A stretch of DNA of 64,000 bases from JACCYJ01 sp038198775. GTDB taxonomy: Bacteria; Actinomycetota; Actinomycetes; Propionibacteriales; Nocardioidaceae. The notes under the pieces were generated by a model that had not been told where the DNA came from, ran no database searches, and saw nothing but the letters and a program-made list of their open reading frames with translations. The position numbers and the translations under genes were made by a program. The stretch covers positions 1-64,000 of the forward strand of contig JBBPZV010000017.1 in the NCBI GenBank assembly GCA_038198775.1, read 5' to 3'. Positions 37,766-46,374 of the stretch are shown piece after piece (within the stretch, counting starts at the first letter, position 1; each line of letters starts with the position of its first letter).

Positions 37766-39267
37766 TCGATCAGCTGCCCGTCACGAAGCCTGAGGGCGTC
37801 GGAGGCGACGCCTCGGACGAACTCGTCGTCGTGGGTCGCGACCCCGACCGCGCAGCCGGACTCCGCCATCGCCGCGACCCACCCCGCCACGGCGACCCAG
37901 GTGTGCCGGTCCTGGCCGACGGTGGGCTCGTCGAACAGGGCCACGGCCGGTCGGTGCGCCAGCGCGGCCAGCAGCCCTAGGCGGCGCTGCTCCCCGCCGG
38001 AGAGCCGGTACGGGTCCGCCCCGGCCAGCCGCTCCAGCCGCAGGGCGGCGAGCAGTGCCGGCACGTTCACGCGGCGGCCGAGCCGTGCCGCCGTCGCCGT
38101 GACCTCGTCGGCGACCGTGCGGGTCACGAAGCCGTGCTCGGGCACCTGGGGCACCCAACCGACCCGAGCCGCCAGAGCCGCCGACGACCAAAGTGACGGC
38201 GACCGCTGCTCGGCGCCCGCCAGCCCGCTGCTGGCCCGGACGCCCCCGGAGCTGGGCGGTAGCAGACCTGCCAGCGCCGCCAGCAGCGTCGACTTGCCGG
38301 CGCCGCTCGCGCCGGAGAACGCCCGGACGACCCCGGCGGTCACCGCGGCGTCCACGCCCCGCAAGGCCACCACCTCCCGGCGTCCGCGCAGACCGCGGGT
38401 CCGCAGCCGGACCTCCAGTGCCTCGGCGCGCAGCAGATCTCCGGGCGGTCGGGCCGCGGGAGCCACCACCGCGGGATCGACCGGCAGCGGCTGCGGTGGC
38501 GGCAGGTCCGGCAGCCACAGCCCGGCCCGTTCCAGCGTGGGCGCTTGCGCCGCGAGGGCTTCGAGGGGCTTGTCGTCACAGACGACTCGACCCGCGGCGT
38601 CGAGCACCACCATCCGGTCGACGAGGTCCAGCCAGGGTCCGATGCGGTGCTCGACGACGACCAAGGTCGCCCCGGTTGCGGCCACCACCTCGATGATCGC
38701 GGCGCGTACGACCTGCGCCGACTCCCGGTCCAGCATCGCTGTCGGTTCGTCCAGCAGCAGCAGCCCCGGGCGCATCGCGAGCGCGCCGGCGAGCGCCAGC
38801 CGTTGGGCCTCGCCGCCTGAGAGACTTCGGGTCGGGGTCTGCGGCGGCGGCTCGAAGCGCACCAGCCGCAGCGCCTCGGTGACCCGCTCGGCGATCTGCT
38901 GGCGGGGAAGCCCCAGGTTCTCCGGTCCGAAGGCGACGTCGCGGCCAACCCGGTCGGCGACGACGGCGTCGGCCGGGTTCTGCAGCACCAGGCCGGCGTT
39001 CGGAGGGGTCGAGGTGACCTCGGCGCCGTCGATGAGGACCCGTCCGTATCGGTCACCACCGGCGTCGCTGCCCAGCACCCCAGCGGCGGCGCGCAACAGC
39101 GTCGACTTGCCGGACCCGTTCGGGCCGGTCAGCAGCACCCGCTCCCCGGGCTCGACCGCCAGGTCGAGGTCGCACACGACCGAGCGCAGCCGGCCGGACG
39201 GGCGCCAGCCGAAGCCGGCGAACCGCAGCGAGGCCGGCCTCCCGTGCTCAGCCGGGACGCAGCTCAC
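37759..39267 (-). CDS. ykoD: ECF transporter double ATPase (YkoD-like)
   Basis: Two ABC ATPase domains in one 502-residue chain. The first has Walker A VLLTGPNGSGKSTLLRAAAG, signature LSGGEAQRLALAGAL and Walker B LLLLDEPT. The second has FSGASGAGKSTLLAALAG, LSGGEQRRLGLLAAL and VALFDEPTVGQD. It powers import by the YkoE substrate-binding subunit. It begins at GTG 39267, overlapping ykoE by 20 bp, and the T component overlaps its end. This fused architecture is as in Bacillus ykoD. Confidence 0.9.
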   Translation of the reverse strand: MSCVPAEHGRPASLRFAGFGWRPSGRLRSVVCDLDLAVEPGERVLLTGPNGSGKSTLLRAAAGVLGSDAGGDRYGRVLIDGAEVTSTPPNAGLVLQNPADAVVADRVGRDVAFGPENLGLPRQQIAERVTEALRLVRFEPPPQTPTRSLSGGEAQRLALAGALAMRPGLLLLDEPTAMLDRESAQVVRAAIIEVVAATGATLVVVEHRIGPWLDLVDRMVVLDAAGRVVCDDKPLEALAAQAPTLERAGLWLPDLPPPQPLPVDPAVVAPAARPPGDLLRAEALEVRLRTRGLRGRREVVALRGVDAAVTAGVVRAFSGASGAGKSTLLAALAGLLPPSSGGVRASSGLAGAEQRSPSLWSSAALAARVGWVPQVPEHGFVTRTVADEVTATAARLGRRVNVPALLAALRLERLAGADPYRLSGGEQRRLGLLAALAHRPAVALFDEPTVGQDRHTWVAVAGWVAAMAESGCAVGVATHDDEFVRGVASDALRLRDGQLIEC

Positions 39268-39874
39268 GCCGCTCGTGTCCCACCGAGAACGCGTCCAACG
39301 CCCCCGTGCCGGCCAGCGCCCGCACCAGGTACAAGCCGCCCGCTCCGGCTACGACGGCGCCCGAGAGCGAGAAGCAGCCGAGGTAGACCAGTTTGGAGGC
39401 CATCCCCCAGGAGCTGAAGTAGGCGCCCCACTCGTACACCGACTCCAGGGTCGCCGCCACGGCTCCCCCGAGACCGGCCGCGACGAGGCCGAACCGGCGG
39501 TAGAGGAAGAGCGCGAGGACGATCTCGACACCGACGCCCTGGAGCAGGCCGGCGATCATCGTCGATGCCCCCCACTGGTTGCCGATCAGGTACTCCACGT
39601 TGGCGGCAAGCAGCTCGGCGAGCAGGGCGGCACCCGGCTTGCGTACGACCAGCCCGGCGACCACCCCCGCCAGCAGCCAGGGCCCGGACAGCAGCCCGGT
39701 GGCCGGCTGGTACGCCGCAAAAGCGACGCTGATCCCGTTGTAGGCGAACGCCCAGCCCCAGTACGCGACGCCGAACGCGACGCCGAGCATGGCAGCGGTC
39801 ACCAGGTCGATCGTGCGGTAGCCGAACCGCGAGCGCCACTTGTCCGCGCGCGGGGGACTGGTGGAGGTGGACAT
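39248..39874 (-). CDS. ykoE: ECF transporter substrate-specific component, YkoE family
   Basis: A 208-residue membrane protein with about six helices. It carries YkoE marks: RSRFGYRTIDLVTAAMLGVA, GPWLLAGVVAGLVVRKPGAA, LIGNQWGASTMIAGLLQGVG and YEWGAYFSSWG. YkoE proteins bind hydroxymethylpyrimidine or thiamine precursors. A TPP riboswitch ends 11 nt before its ATG 39874, which strongly supports a role in thiamine supply. First gene of a three-gene operon. Confidence 0.9.
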   Translation of the reverse strand: MSTSTSPPRADKWRSRFGYRTIDLVTAAMLGVAFGVAYWGWAFAYNGISVAFAAYQPATGLLSGPWLLAGVVAGLVVRKPGAALLAELLAANVEYLIGNQWGASTMIAGLLQGVGVEIVLALFLYRRFGLVAAGLGGAVAATLESVYEWGAYFSSWGMASKLVYLGCFSLSGAVVAGAGGLYLVRALAGTGALDAFSVGHERRELRPG

Positions 39875-39885
39875 GGGTGCATCGA

Positions 39886-39966
39886 CTCCCTTCGCCGGTG
39901 CTAACCGGAGCAGGTTCGAGGGTCTGCGGCGTTTCCCGCACTCTCAGCGCCCGTTGGCGCTCCCCT
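39886..39966 (-). ncRNA. TPP riboswitch (THI element)
   Basis: Reading the minus strand: ACAGGGGAGCGCC, then GCTGAGAGTG, then ACCCTCGAACCTG, CTCCGGTTAGCACCGGCG and AAGGGAG. These are the conserved blocks of the thiamine-pyrophosphate aptamer in the right order (P1/P2, the CUGAGA pyrimidine-binding box, the ACCUG and GAUCCGGUUAGCACCGGCG-like P4/P5). The terminal AAGGGAG is both the 3' strand of P1 and the ribosome-binding site of ykoE, so control of translation is likely. No separate terminator hairpin is evident. Confidence 0.95.
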
Positions 39967-40025
39967 GTCTTCTCGCTTCACGCTACACCCCGGCCACCGA
40001 TCTCCCGGCGCGACCCGGCCGGTGT

Positions 40026-41198
40026 TCAGGCCACCCGCCGCCCGGCGCGCCACACCCCGTGCACCAGGGGGACTCCCGGGCGGTAGGCCAGGTGGATGTA
40101 CGAGGGCGCGTCCAGCACGGTGAAGTCGGCCCGTGCGCCTGGCACGAGGCGGCCGATGTCCGAGCGGCCCAGGGCGGCGGCACCCCCGGCGGTGGCCGCC
40201 CACAGCGCCTCGCCCGGGCTCAACCGCATCTCGGCGACGCCGAGCGCGATGCACAACGGCATCGAAGACGTGTAGCACGAGCCCGGGTTGCAGTCGGTCG
40301 CCAGCGCCACCGTGACACCGGCGGCCAGCAACCGCCGGGCGTCCGGATAGGGCGAACGGGTCGAGAACTCGACACCGGGCAGCAGCGTTGCGACCACACC
40401 GGCCTGTGCGAGGGCGTCCACGTCCGCGTCGTCCAGGTAGGTGCAGTGGTCGGCCGCGGTGGCACCGACCTCGCAGGCCAGCTGAACACCCGGCCCGGGA
40501 CCGAGCTGGTTGGCGTGGATCCGCGGGCGCAGCCCCGCCCGCTGCCCCGCCGCCAGCACCGCCCGGGACGCGTCGGCGTCGAAGGCGCCTCGCTCGCAGA
40601 ACACGTCGATCCAGCGGGCGTACGGAGCACAGGCGTCCAGCATCGGACCCGTCACCAGGTCGACGTAGGCCGCCACGTCCGAGGCGTAGTCGTCCGGGAC
40701 CACGTGGGCGCCGAGAAAAGTCGTCTCCGGCGTCACCTGAGCCGCGATGGCCAGCGAACGGGTCTCGTCGAAGACGGTGAGGCCGTAGCCACTCTTGACC
40801 TCGACCGTCGTCGTCCCCTGTCTCGCCATCTCCGCGACCAGCCGGGCGAGGTTCGCGGCCAGCACCTCGTCGCCCGCCGCTCGCGTCGCCGAGACCGTGG
40901 AGCGGATGCCACCGGCGGAGTACGCCTCACCGCTCATCCGGGCCGCGAACTCGCCCGCCCGGTCACCGGCGAACACCAGGTGGGTGTGTGAGTCGACGAA
41001 CCCCGGGACCACCGCCCGACCGCCGACGTCGACGACGCAGTCAGCCGCGGGGGCATCCTGGCGCCGGCCCACCCAGGCCACGGCCTGCTCGTCGACGACC
41101 AGAGCGGCGTCGCTCAGCAGTCCCAGCCGGCCACCGACGCCCCGGCCCGGGTCGTTGCTGACCAGCTCGCCGCACCCGGTCAGCAGCAGGCTGCTCAT
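40026..41198 (-). CDS. hutI: Imidazolonepropionase
   Basis: Third enzyme of histidine breakdown; hydrolyses imidazolonepropionate to formiminoglutamate. 390 residues from ATG 41198, whose first bases overlap the stop of the upstream gene as ATGA. Amidohydrolase metal ligands are in VVPGFVDSHTHLVFAG and IHANQLGPGPGVQLA, and the aspartate in ALATDCNPGSCYTSSMPLC. VEVKSGYGLTVFDETRSLAI is the substrate loop. The next downstream feature is the ykoE riboswitch, so no hutF or hutG follows. Confidence 0.94.
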   Translation of the reverse strand: MSSLLLTGCGELVSNDPGRGVGGRLGLLSDAALVVDEQAVAWVGRRQDAPAADCVVDVGGRAVVPGFVDSHTHLVFAGDRAGEFAARMSGEAYSAGGIRSTVSATRAAGDEVLAANLARLVAEMARQGTTTVEVKSGYGLTVFDETRSLAIAAQVTPETTFLGAHVVPDDYASDVAAYVDLVTGPMLDACAPYARWIDVFCERGAFDADASRAVLAAGQRAGLRPRIHANQLGPGPGVQLACEVGATAADHCTYLDDADVDALAQAGVVATLLPGVEFSTRSPYPDARRLLAAGVTVALATDCNPGSCYTSSMPLCIALGVAEMRLSPGEALWAATAGGAAALGRSDIGRLVPGARADFTVLDAPSYIHLAYRPGVPLVHGVWRAGRRVA

Positions 41199-42103
41199 CG
41201 GGCTGCCGCCTCCGTCGCGTGGAGCCGGTCGAGCCTGGCGTTGATGATGCCTGCGGGCACCACGGGGTCGGGCATCACGATGCCGAGCCGGCGTCCGTCG
41301 GCGAGCTCGACTACCAGCCCCGGGCCCGGACGGGGCAGCACCCCCGAGGCGCCCGCCAGCACCCGTTGCCGACCGCCCCACTGCCACGGCGAGAGCCACT
41401 CGACCCGCGCCGCGGCGATGTGCTCGTAGCACATCCGGGTCCCGATCGGCAGCCCCCAGGGGCTCAGGGTGAGGCCCTCGGAATCGAGCCGCAGCCGCAG
41501 GCGCGCGACGAGCACCGACAGCAGCGCCGCCGTCCAGCAGACCGCGGTCACCGGCCGGCTCAGCGTGGAGACGCCGGCACCGAGGACGGTGAGCAGGCCG
41601 GCCCCGGCGAGGAAGGTCCCCGCCGTCAGCGAACGCTCCCAATCCTCACCCGCCCCCGACGGCAGCCGCACCCGCGGCAGGCGCGGGTCGGGCGTGGTGG
41701 CGGCAGCCACGAGAGGCACCGCGCCGCACGCCGTCCGCGCGGCGGCGAGCACCAGCAGCGGCCACACCAACAGCCACACCGGTGCCCACGTGGCCGGCAT
41801 CCCCTGGTCGCCAGTCACCGCGAGCGTGGCGACGCTCCACCAGACCCCGGCGACGAGGCCGCACACACCTGCGGCACCGACCAGGAAGCTGCGCTGCACG
41901 ACCCACCCCCGGCCACGGACCTGCCACCCCACGCCGCAGCCCACGCTGACCACCACCGCACCGATCCCGGCGCAGAGCTGACCGAGCGGGCTCAGCTCCG
42001 GGAGCCGCGGGGTCAGCGCCACGCTTGCCGCCGCGACCGCTAGCGGCCCCAGGCACAGCACCAGGCCCGCGGCCAGGAGCCGCTGCCGAGGCATCGCGGT
42101 CAC
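41195..42103 (-). CDS. Membrane protein with PH-like C-terminal region, in hut operon
   Basis: 302 residues from GTG 42103. Helices occupy roughly residues 8-30, 40-60, 70-95, 105-130, 160-180 and 185-200. The last 100 residues (RLRLRLDSEGLTLSPWGLPI, then YEHIAAARVEWLSPWQWGG and PGPGLVVELADGRRLGIVMP) look like a bacterial PH-type domain. It is translationally coupled on both sides: its GTG overlaps the M20 hydrolase stop and its TGA overlaps the hutI ATG. This makes it part of the hut operon, but no function in histidine use is known. Confidence 0.7.
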   Translation of the reverse strand: MTAMPRQRLLAAGLVLCLGPLAVAAASVALTPRLPELSPLGQLCAGIGAVVVSVGCGVGWQVRGRGWVVQRSFLVGAAGVCGLVAGVWWSVATLAVTGDQGMPATWAPVWLLVWPLLVLAAARTACGAVPLVAAATTPDPRLPRVRLPSGAGEDWERSLTAGTFLAGAGLLTVLGAGVSTLSRPVTAVCWTAALLSVLVARLRLRLDSEGLTLSPWGLPIGTRMCYEHIAAARVEWLSPWQWGGRQRVLAGASGVLPRPGPGLVVELADGRRLGIVMPDPVVPAGIINARLDRLHATEAAAR

Positions 42104-43305
42104 GTCGCAACCAGGTCGGTCAGGACCGCCGCCAGCGCCTCGATACCGGCTCGGCAGTCGGCGTCCTCGGCGTACTCCTGCGGGCTGTGCGAGATCCCAC
42201 TCGGGTTGCGGACGAAGAGCATGGCGCTTGGCACGCCGGCGGCTTGGAGCACGCCGGCGTCGTGGCCGGCGCCGGTGGGCAACACAGCGGGACCGCCGAG
42301 GACCGCCGCGACCCGGTCGCGCAGTGACCGGTCGAACTCGACGGAGTCGGTGACCGATTCCGCCGTCACCGCCACCGCGGTCCCGTCTCGAGCGGCCCGC
42401 TCGCCCGCCAGCCGGGACACCGTCGCGACCAGCTGGGCCATCGCGTCCGGGTTCGGTGCCCGGGCATCCAACCAGGCCTGCACCCGAGACGGTACGGCGT
42501 TGGTTCCGTTCGGGGTCACCTCCACGCGCCCGAACGTGGCCCGGGCGTCCGCCAGCCGGGCCTGCTTGTTCGCCGCCAGCGCGGTCATCGCGTACGCCAG
42601 CATCGGGTCGCGCCGGTCGGACATCGCGGTCGTACCGGCGTGGTTGGCCTCACCACGGAAGTCGAACCGCCACCGTCCGTGCGGCCAGATCGAGCTCGCC
42701 ACCCCGACCGGCTGGTCGGCGCCTACCAGCCCTCTGCCCTGCTCGACGTGCAGCTCTACGGCGCACCCGAGCGCGGCCAGCAGGTCCGGGTCCGGACCGA
42801 GGGCGCCGGGGTCACGGCCGCGGCGGCGCAACACCTCCGCCAGGCTCAGCCCGTCCCGGTCGCGCAGCCCGAGCGCCCGGTCCGGTGCCAGGCTCCCGGT
42901 CAACAGTCGGGAACCGGTGCAGGCCACCCCGAACCTGGCGCCCTCCTCGTCGGCGAAGCTCGCGACCACCAACGGGCGGCACGGCCGCACTCCCGCCGCC
43001 CGCAGCAGGTCCAAGGCGGCGAAGGCCGATACCACGCCGAGGGGTCCGTCGAAGGCTCCGCCGTCGGGCACCGAGTCGAGGTGCGAACCGGTCAGCACCG
43101 CTTCGCCAGCTGCTGGGTCCCCCCACCAGGCGAACTGGTTGCCGTTGGCGTCCTCGACCAGGTCGAGACTGCGGCTGGCGGCCTGCCCGGCGAACCACTC
43201 CCGAAGGGTGAGCTCGGCGTCGCTCCAGGCGAAGCGGTGGTAGCCGCCGGAGTCGGGATCGCGGCCCACTCCCAGCAGGGAGCCCCACATCGACTCGAAC
43301 CCCAT
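42100..43305 (-). CDS. M20 amidohydrolase (allantoate amidohydrolase / N-carbamoylase-like)
   Basis: A 401-residue dinuclear metallohydrolase. ATG 43305 has GGAGG upstream. Metal-binding blocks are LTGSHLDSVPDGGAFDGPLG, FADEEGARFGVACTGSR, LHVEQGRGLVGADQPVGV and the dimer-domain histidine in FRGEANHAGTTAMSDRRDP. GAGHDAGVLQAAGVPSAMLF is the C-terminal histidine motif. Family members hydrolyse allantoate, N-carbamoyl or N-formimino/formyl amino acids. Its place directly upstream of hutI and the absence of hutF/hutG suggest that it may work on formiminoglutamate or N-formylglutamate; that is inference. It is divergent from the nitroreductase. Confidence 0.83.
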   Translation of the reverse strand: MGFESMWGSLLGVGRDPDSGGYHRFAWSDAELTLREWFAGQAASRSLDLVEDANGNQFAWWGDPAAGEAVLTGSHLDSVPDGGAFDGPLGVVSAFAALDLLRAAGVRPCRPLVVASFADEEGARFGVACTGSRLLTGSLAPDRALGLRDRDGLSLAEVLRRRGRDPGALGPDPDLLAALGCAVELHVEQGRGLVGADQPVGVASSIWPHGRWRFDFRGEANHAGTTAMSDRRDPMLAYAMTALAANKQARLADARATFGRVEVTPNGTNAVPSRVQAWLDARAPNPDAMAQLVATVSRLAGERAARDGTAVAVTAESVTDSVEFDRSLRDRVAAVLGGPAVLPTGAGHDAGVLQAAGVPSAMLFVRNPSGISHSPQEYAEDADCRAGIEALAAVLTDLVAT

Positions 43306-43342
43306 GTCCTCCGCCGACTCCTCCACCGCCATGCTCACGGGC

Positions 43343-43938
43343 ATGGACTTCCCCGACGTCGTACGCCGGCGCCGCATGGTGCGCAACTACACCGACGAGC
43401 CGCTCGCCCCGGATGCCGTCGAACGCATCCTGTCCCACGCGATCCGGGCCCCGAGCGCCGGGTTCAGCCAGGGTTGGGCTTTCCTGCTGCTCGACGACCC
43501 ATTGTCGGTCACCCGCTTCTGGCAGGTGACCGCTTCGGCCGAGGAGGGGAGGAACCCGTGGTACGAGGGCATGCGCCGGGCGCCCGTCCTCATCGTTCCC
43601 CTGGCGTGCAAGGACGCCTACCTGTCGCGCTACGCGGAGCCCGACAAGGGTTGGCGCGACCGCGACGAGGCTCACTGGCCGGTGCCGTACTGGCTCATCG
43701 ACACCGGCATGGCGGCGCTGCTGATGCTGCTCGGCGCCGTCGACGAGGGACTCGGTGCCTGCTTCTTCGGCATTCCGCCGCAGCGCGAGGAGCCGTTCCG
43801 GGAGGCGTTCGGGGTACCGGCCGACCACCAGCCGATCGGGGTGATCTCGATCGGGCACCCGGGCGCCGGCGGTGTGCGCACGCGGTCACGCGGTCACGGC
43901 GAGAACTCGCCGAGGTCGTCCACCGTGGGGGGTGGTGA
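43343..43938 (+). pseudogene. Nitroreductase-family protein, frameshifted near the C-terminus
   Basis: An FMN-dependent nitroreductase-like protein starting MDFPDVVRRRRMVRNYTDEP, with SHAIRAPSAGFSQGWAFLL and WLIDTGMAALLMLLGAVDEG as core blocks. The expected C-terminal end, SRRELAEVVHRGGW then TGA at 43936-43938, is encoded in a different frame from the body. The cause is visible: CGCGGTCA occurs twice in tandem at 43881-43896. Removing one 8-bp unit restores one frame through to the canonical end. As it stands the body frame runs on to a stop at 44080, replacing the last dozen residues with an unrelated tail that overlaps gntK. It could still be partly active, or be a sequencing artefact. Confidence 0.75.
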
Positions 43939-43967
43939 AGGGCCACGATCAGTGGTGACATGCCCTG

Positions 43968-44483
43968 GTGACCTTCGCCGCAGCCCCGCTGGTGGTGGTC
44001 ATGGGCGTCGCCGGCTCCGGCAAGTCCACCGTCGGGACGGCTCTGGCGACCCGCCTCGACGTCACCTACGGCGAGGGTGACGACTTCCACTCCCAAGCCA
44101 ACGTCGACAAGATGAGCTCCGGTCAGCCTCTCGACGACGCCGACCGGGCACCGTGGCTCGCTGCCATCGGGCTGTGGCTTCGTGAGCATGAGGAAGAGGG
44201 CGCGGTGATGAGCTGTTCGGCGCTGCGCCGCCGCTACCGCGACGTCCTCGTCTACGCCGCCGCCCCCACGACCTTTCTGCACGTCACCGGTGACCGCCCC
44301 CTGCTCGAGGGGAGGCTGCTGGGGCGCCGGGGGCACTTCATGTCCGCGGCCATGCTCTCCTCTCAGCTGGACACGCTCGAGCCGCTCGAACCGGACGAGC
44401 CCGGCGTGGCGTTCGACGGACACCTTCCGGTGGACTCGATAGTCGCGGCGTTCCTCGCGTGGTACCAACATCGCCAGCCCTGA
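43968..44483 (+). CDS. gntK: Gluconokinase (thermoresistant type)
   Basis: Phosphorylates gluconate to 6-phosphogluconate. 171 residues from GTG 43968. The P-loop is VVMGVAGSGKSTVGTALA; other GntK marks are GEGDDFHSQANVDKMSSGQP, LDDADRAPWLAAIGLWLRE and SCSALRRRYRDVL, and the lid GRRGHFMSAAMLSSQLDTLE. It follows the nitroreductase by 30 bp (or overlaps its misframed tail). Repeat copy F begins right after its stop. No gluconate permease or regulator is next to it. Confidence 0.93.
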   Translation: MTFAAAPLVVVMGVAGSGKSTVGTALATRLDVTYGEGDDFHSQANVDKMSSGQPLDDADRAPWLAAIGLWLREHEEEGAVMSCSALRRRYRDVLVYAAAPTTFLHVTGDRPLLEGRLLGRRGHFMSAAMLSSQLDTLEPLEPDEPGVAFDGHLPVDSIVAAFLAWYQHRQP

Positions 44484-44487
44484 AGGA

Positions 44488-44578
44488 GGTGCTGCCGCTA
44501 TCCCATGTTCACCTGGGTTAGCAACACTTCCAATGGCGCGCATGCCGTTCGGAGCGCCGCTCAGCCAAGGGAAGTACG
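44488..44578. repeat. Dispersed palindromic element, copy F
   Basis: Arms GCTATCCCA and TGGGTTAGC (one mismatch) around TGTTCACC, then CACTTCCAATGGCGC, GCCGTTCGGAGCG and GCCAAGGGAAGTACGG. It lies between two convergent stop codons: gntK ends at 44483 and hutU at 44637. This is the only copy outside the 7-25 kb stretch. Confidence 0.85.
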
Positions 44579-44636
44579 GGCGGGCGAGGGAAGCCTGAGC
44601 AACCCGAAGTACGAACCGCCGACGGCGCGCAGGTCA

Positions 44637-46292
44637 TCACTCCTCCCGCATCGGCACGCGTACGCCCCGCTCGGCAGCGACCTCTTCGGCGCGTCCGTAT
44701 CCGGCGTCGACATGGCGAACCACCCCCATGCCCGGGTCATTGGTCAGCACCCGCTCCGCCTTGCGGCCGGCCAGCTCGGTACCGTCGACGCACACGACCT
44801 GGCCGGCGTGGATGGAGCGGCCGATTCCGACTCCGCCGCCGTGGTGGATCGACACCCAGGTGGCGCCCGAGGCCACGTTGACCATGGCGTTGAGCAGCGG
44901 CCAGTCGGCGATGGCGTCCGACCCGTCGAGCATGGCCTCGGTCTCGCGGTACGGCGAGGCGACCGAGCCACAGTCGAGATGGTCGCGCCCGATGACGACC
45001 GGCGCGCTCAGCTCGCCGGAGGCCACCATGTCGTTGAAGCGCATCCCGGCCAGATGTCGCTCCCCGTACCCGAGCCAGCAGATCCGCGCCGGCAGCCCCT
45101 GGAACGCGACCCGCTCCCGCGCCTTGGCTATCCACCGGGCCAGCGGCTCGTTGTCGGGGAAGAGGTCCAGGACCGCCCGGTCGGTGGCGGCGATGTCGGC
45201 CGGATCACCCGACAGCGCAGCCCAGCGGAACGGTCCCCTGCCCTCGCAGAACAGCGGCCGGATGTACGCCGGGACGAACCCGGGATAGTCGAAGGCGCGC
45301 TCGAACCCGCCCTCTCGTGCCTCGGCGCGCAGCGAGTTGCCGTAGTCGAAGACCTCGGCACCGGCGTCGGCGAAACCGACCATCGCCTCGCAGTGGCGGG
45401 CCATCGACTCACGGGCCCGCTCGGTGAAGCCCGCCGGGTCCCTCTCCCGCAGCGCCAACCAGTCGTCGAAGGCCACGCCGCTCGGGAGATACATCAGCGG
45501 GTCGTGTGCACTCGTCTGGTCGGTGACGACGTCGATCTCTGCACCGCGGGCCAGCAGGTCGGGCACCGCGTCGGCAGCGTTTGCGAGCACACCGACCGAC
45601 AAAGGTCGCCGCACCGCCTTTGCCTCCTGCGCCAGCCGCAGCGCCTCGTCGAGCGAGTCGGCGCGGACGTCGAGGTAGCGGTGCTCGATCCTCCGGGCGA
45701 TCCGGGACTCGTCGACTTCCACGCAGATGCACACGCCGTCGTTCATCGCCACCGCCAGCGGCTGGGCGCCGCCCATGCCACCGAGCCCGGCGGTCAGCGT
45801 GATGGTGCCGGCCAGGGTGCTCCGCTCGCCGCGGAGCTTCGCCGCCACGGCCGCGAACGTCTCGTACGTGCCCTGCAGGATCCCCTGTGTGCCGATGTAG
45901 ATCCACGACCCCGCGGTCATCTGGCCGAACATGGTCAACCCCAGCGCCTCCAGCCGGCGGAACTCCGGCCAGGTGGCCCAGTCGCCGACCAGGTTGGAGT
46001 TGGCGATCAGCACGCGGGGTGCCCATTCGTGGGTGCGCATCACCGCGACCGGCCGGCCCGACTGCACGAGCAGCGTCTCGTCCTCCCGCAGGTCGGTGAG
46101 CGTACGGACCATGGCGTGGTACGAGGGCCAGTCCCGGGCCGCCTTGCCGGACCCGCCGTAGACGACGAGCTGCTCGGGGTGCTCGGCCACCTGGGGGTCG
46201 AGGTTGTTCATCAGCATGCGCAGGGGGGCCTCGGTCTGCCAGCTCCGAGCGGTGAGGCGCGAGCCTCGCGAGGCGGCAATGGTGGGGGTCAT
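44637..46292 (-). CDS. hutU: Urocanate hydratase
   Basis: Second enzyme of histidine degradation; converts urocanate to imidazolonepropionate with a tightly bound NAD+. 551 residues, family length. Blocks include VVYGGSGKAARDWPSYHAMV, MTAGSWIYIGTQGILQGTYE, TAGLGGMGGAQPLAVAMN and the catalytic cysteine in GLPARICWLGYGERHLAGM. An 82-bp gap with a perfect hairpin separates it from hutH. Confidence 0.95.
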   Translation of the reverse strand: MTPTIAASRGSRLTARSWQTEAPLRMLMNNLDPQVAEHPEQLVVYGGSGKAARDWPSYHAMVRTLTDLREDETLLVQSGRPVAVMRTHEWAPRVLIANSNLVGDWATWPEFRRLEALGLTMFGQMTAGSWIYIGTQGILQGTYETFAAVAAKLRGERSTLAGTITLTAGLGGMGGAQPLAVAMNDGVCICVEVDESRIARRIEHRYLDVRADSLDEALRLAQEAKAVRRPLSVGVLANAADAVPDLLARGAEIDVVTDQTSAHDPLMYLPSGVAFDDWLALRERDPAGFTERARESMARHCEAMVGFADAGAEVFDYGNSLRAEAREGGFERAFDYPGFVPAYIRPLFCEGRGPFRWAALSGDPADIAATDRAVLDLFPDNEPLARWIAKARERVAFQGLPARICWLGYGERHLAGMRFNDMVASGELSAPVVIGRDHLDCGSVASPYRETEAMLDGSDAIADWPLLNAMVNVASGATWVSIHHGGGVGIGRSIHAGQVVCVDGTELAGRKAERVLTNDPGMGVVRHVDAGYGRAEEVAAERGVRVPMREE

Positions 46293-46309
46293 GGGCGTCC
46301 TCGCTCACT

Positions 46310-46364
46310 GGGGGAAACGTTTCTGCGGCGACACGCCCGGCGTGTCCGCAGAAACGTTTCCCCC
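46310..46364. repeat. Perfect long hairpin in the hutU-hutH gap, AAACGTTT family copy 1
   Basis: Left arm GGGGGAAACGTTTCTGCGG (46310-46328) is the exact reverse complement of 46346-46364. The centre GACACGCC-C-GGCGTGTC is itself an 8-bp inverted repeat, so the whole 55 bp folds into one long stem. A related element lies at 54930-54991. Could act as terminator or RNA processing site, or be a mobile miniature element. Each arm also contains AAACGTTT, a LacI-family-like palindrome. Confidence 0.85.
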
Positions 46365-46374
46365 ACCGTGTCGG

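Noticed and set aside
37409..39904. An 831-codon plus-strand frame across the ECF genes
   Set aside because: Serine/arginine/proline-rich shadow of three well-conserved minus-strand genes.
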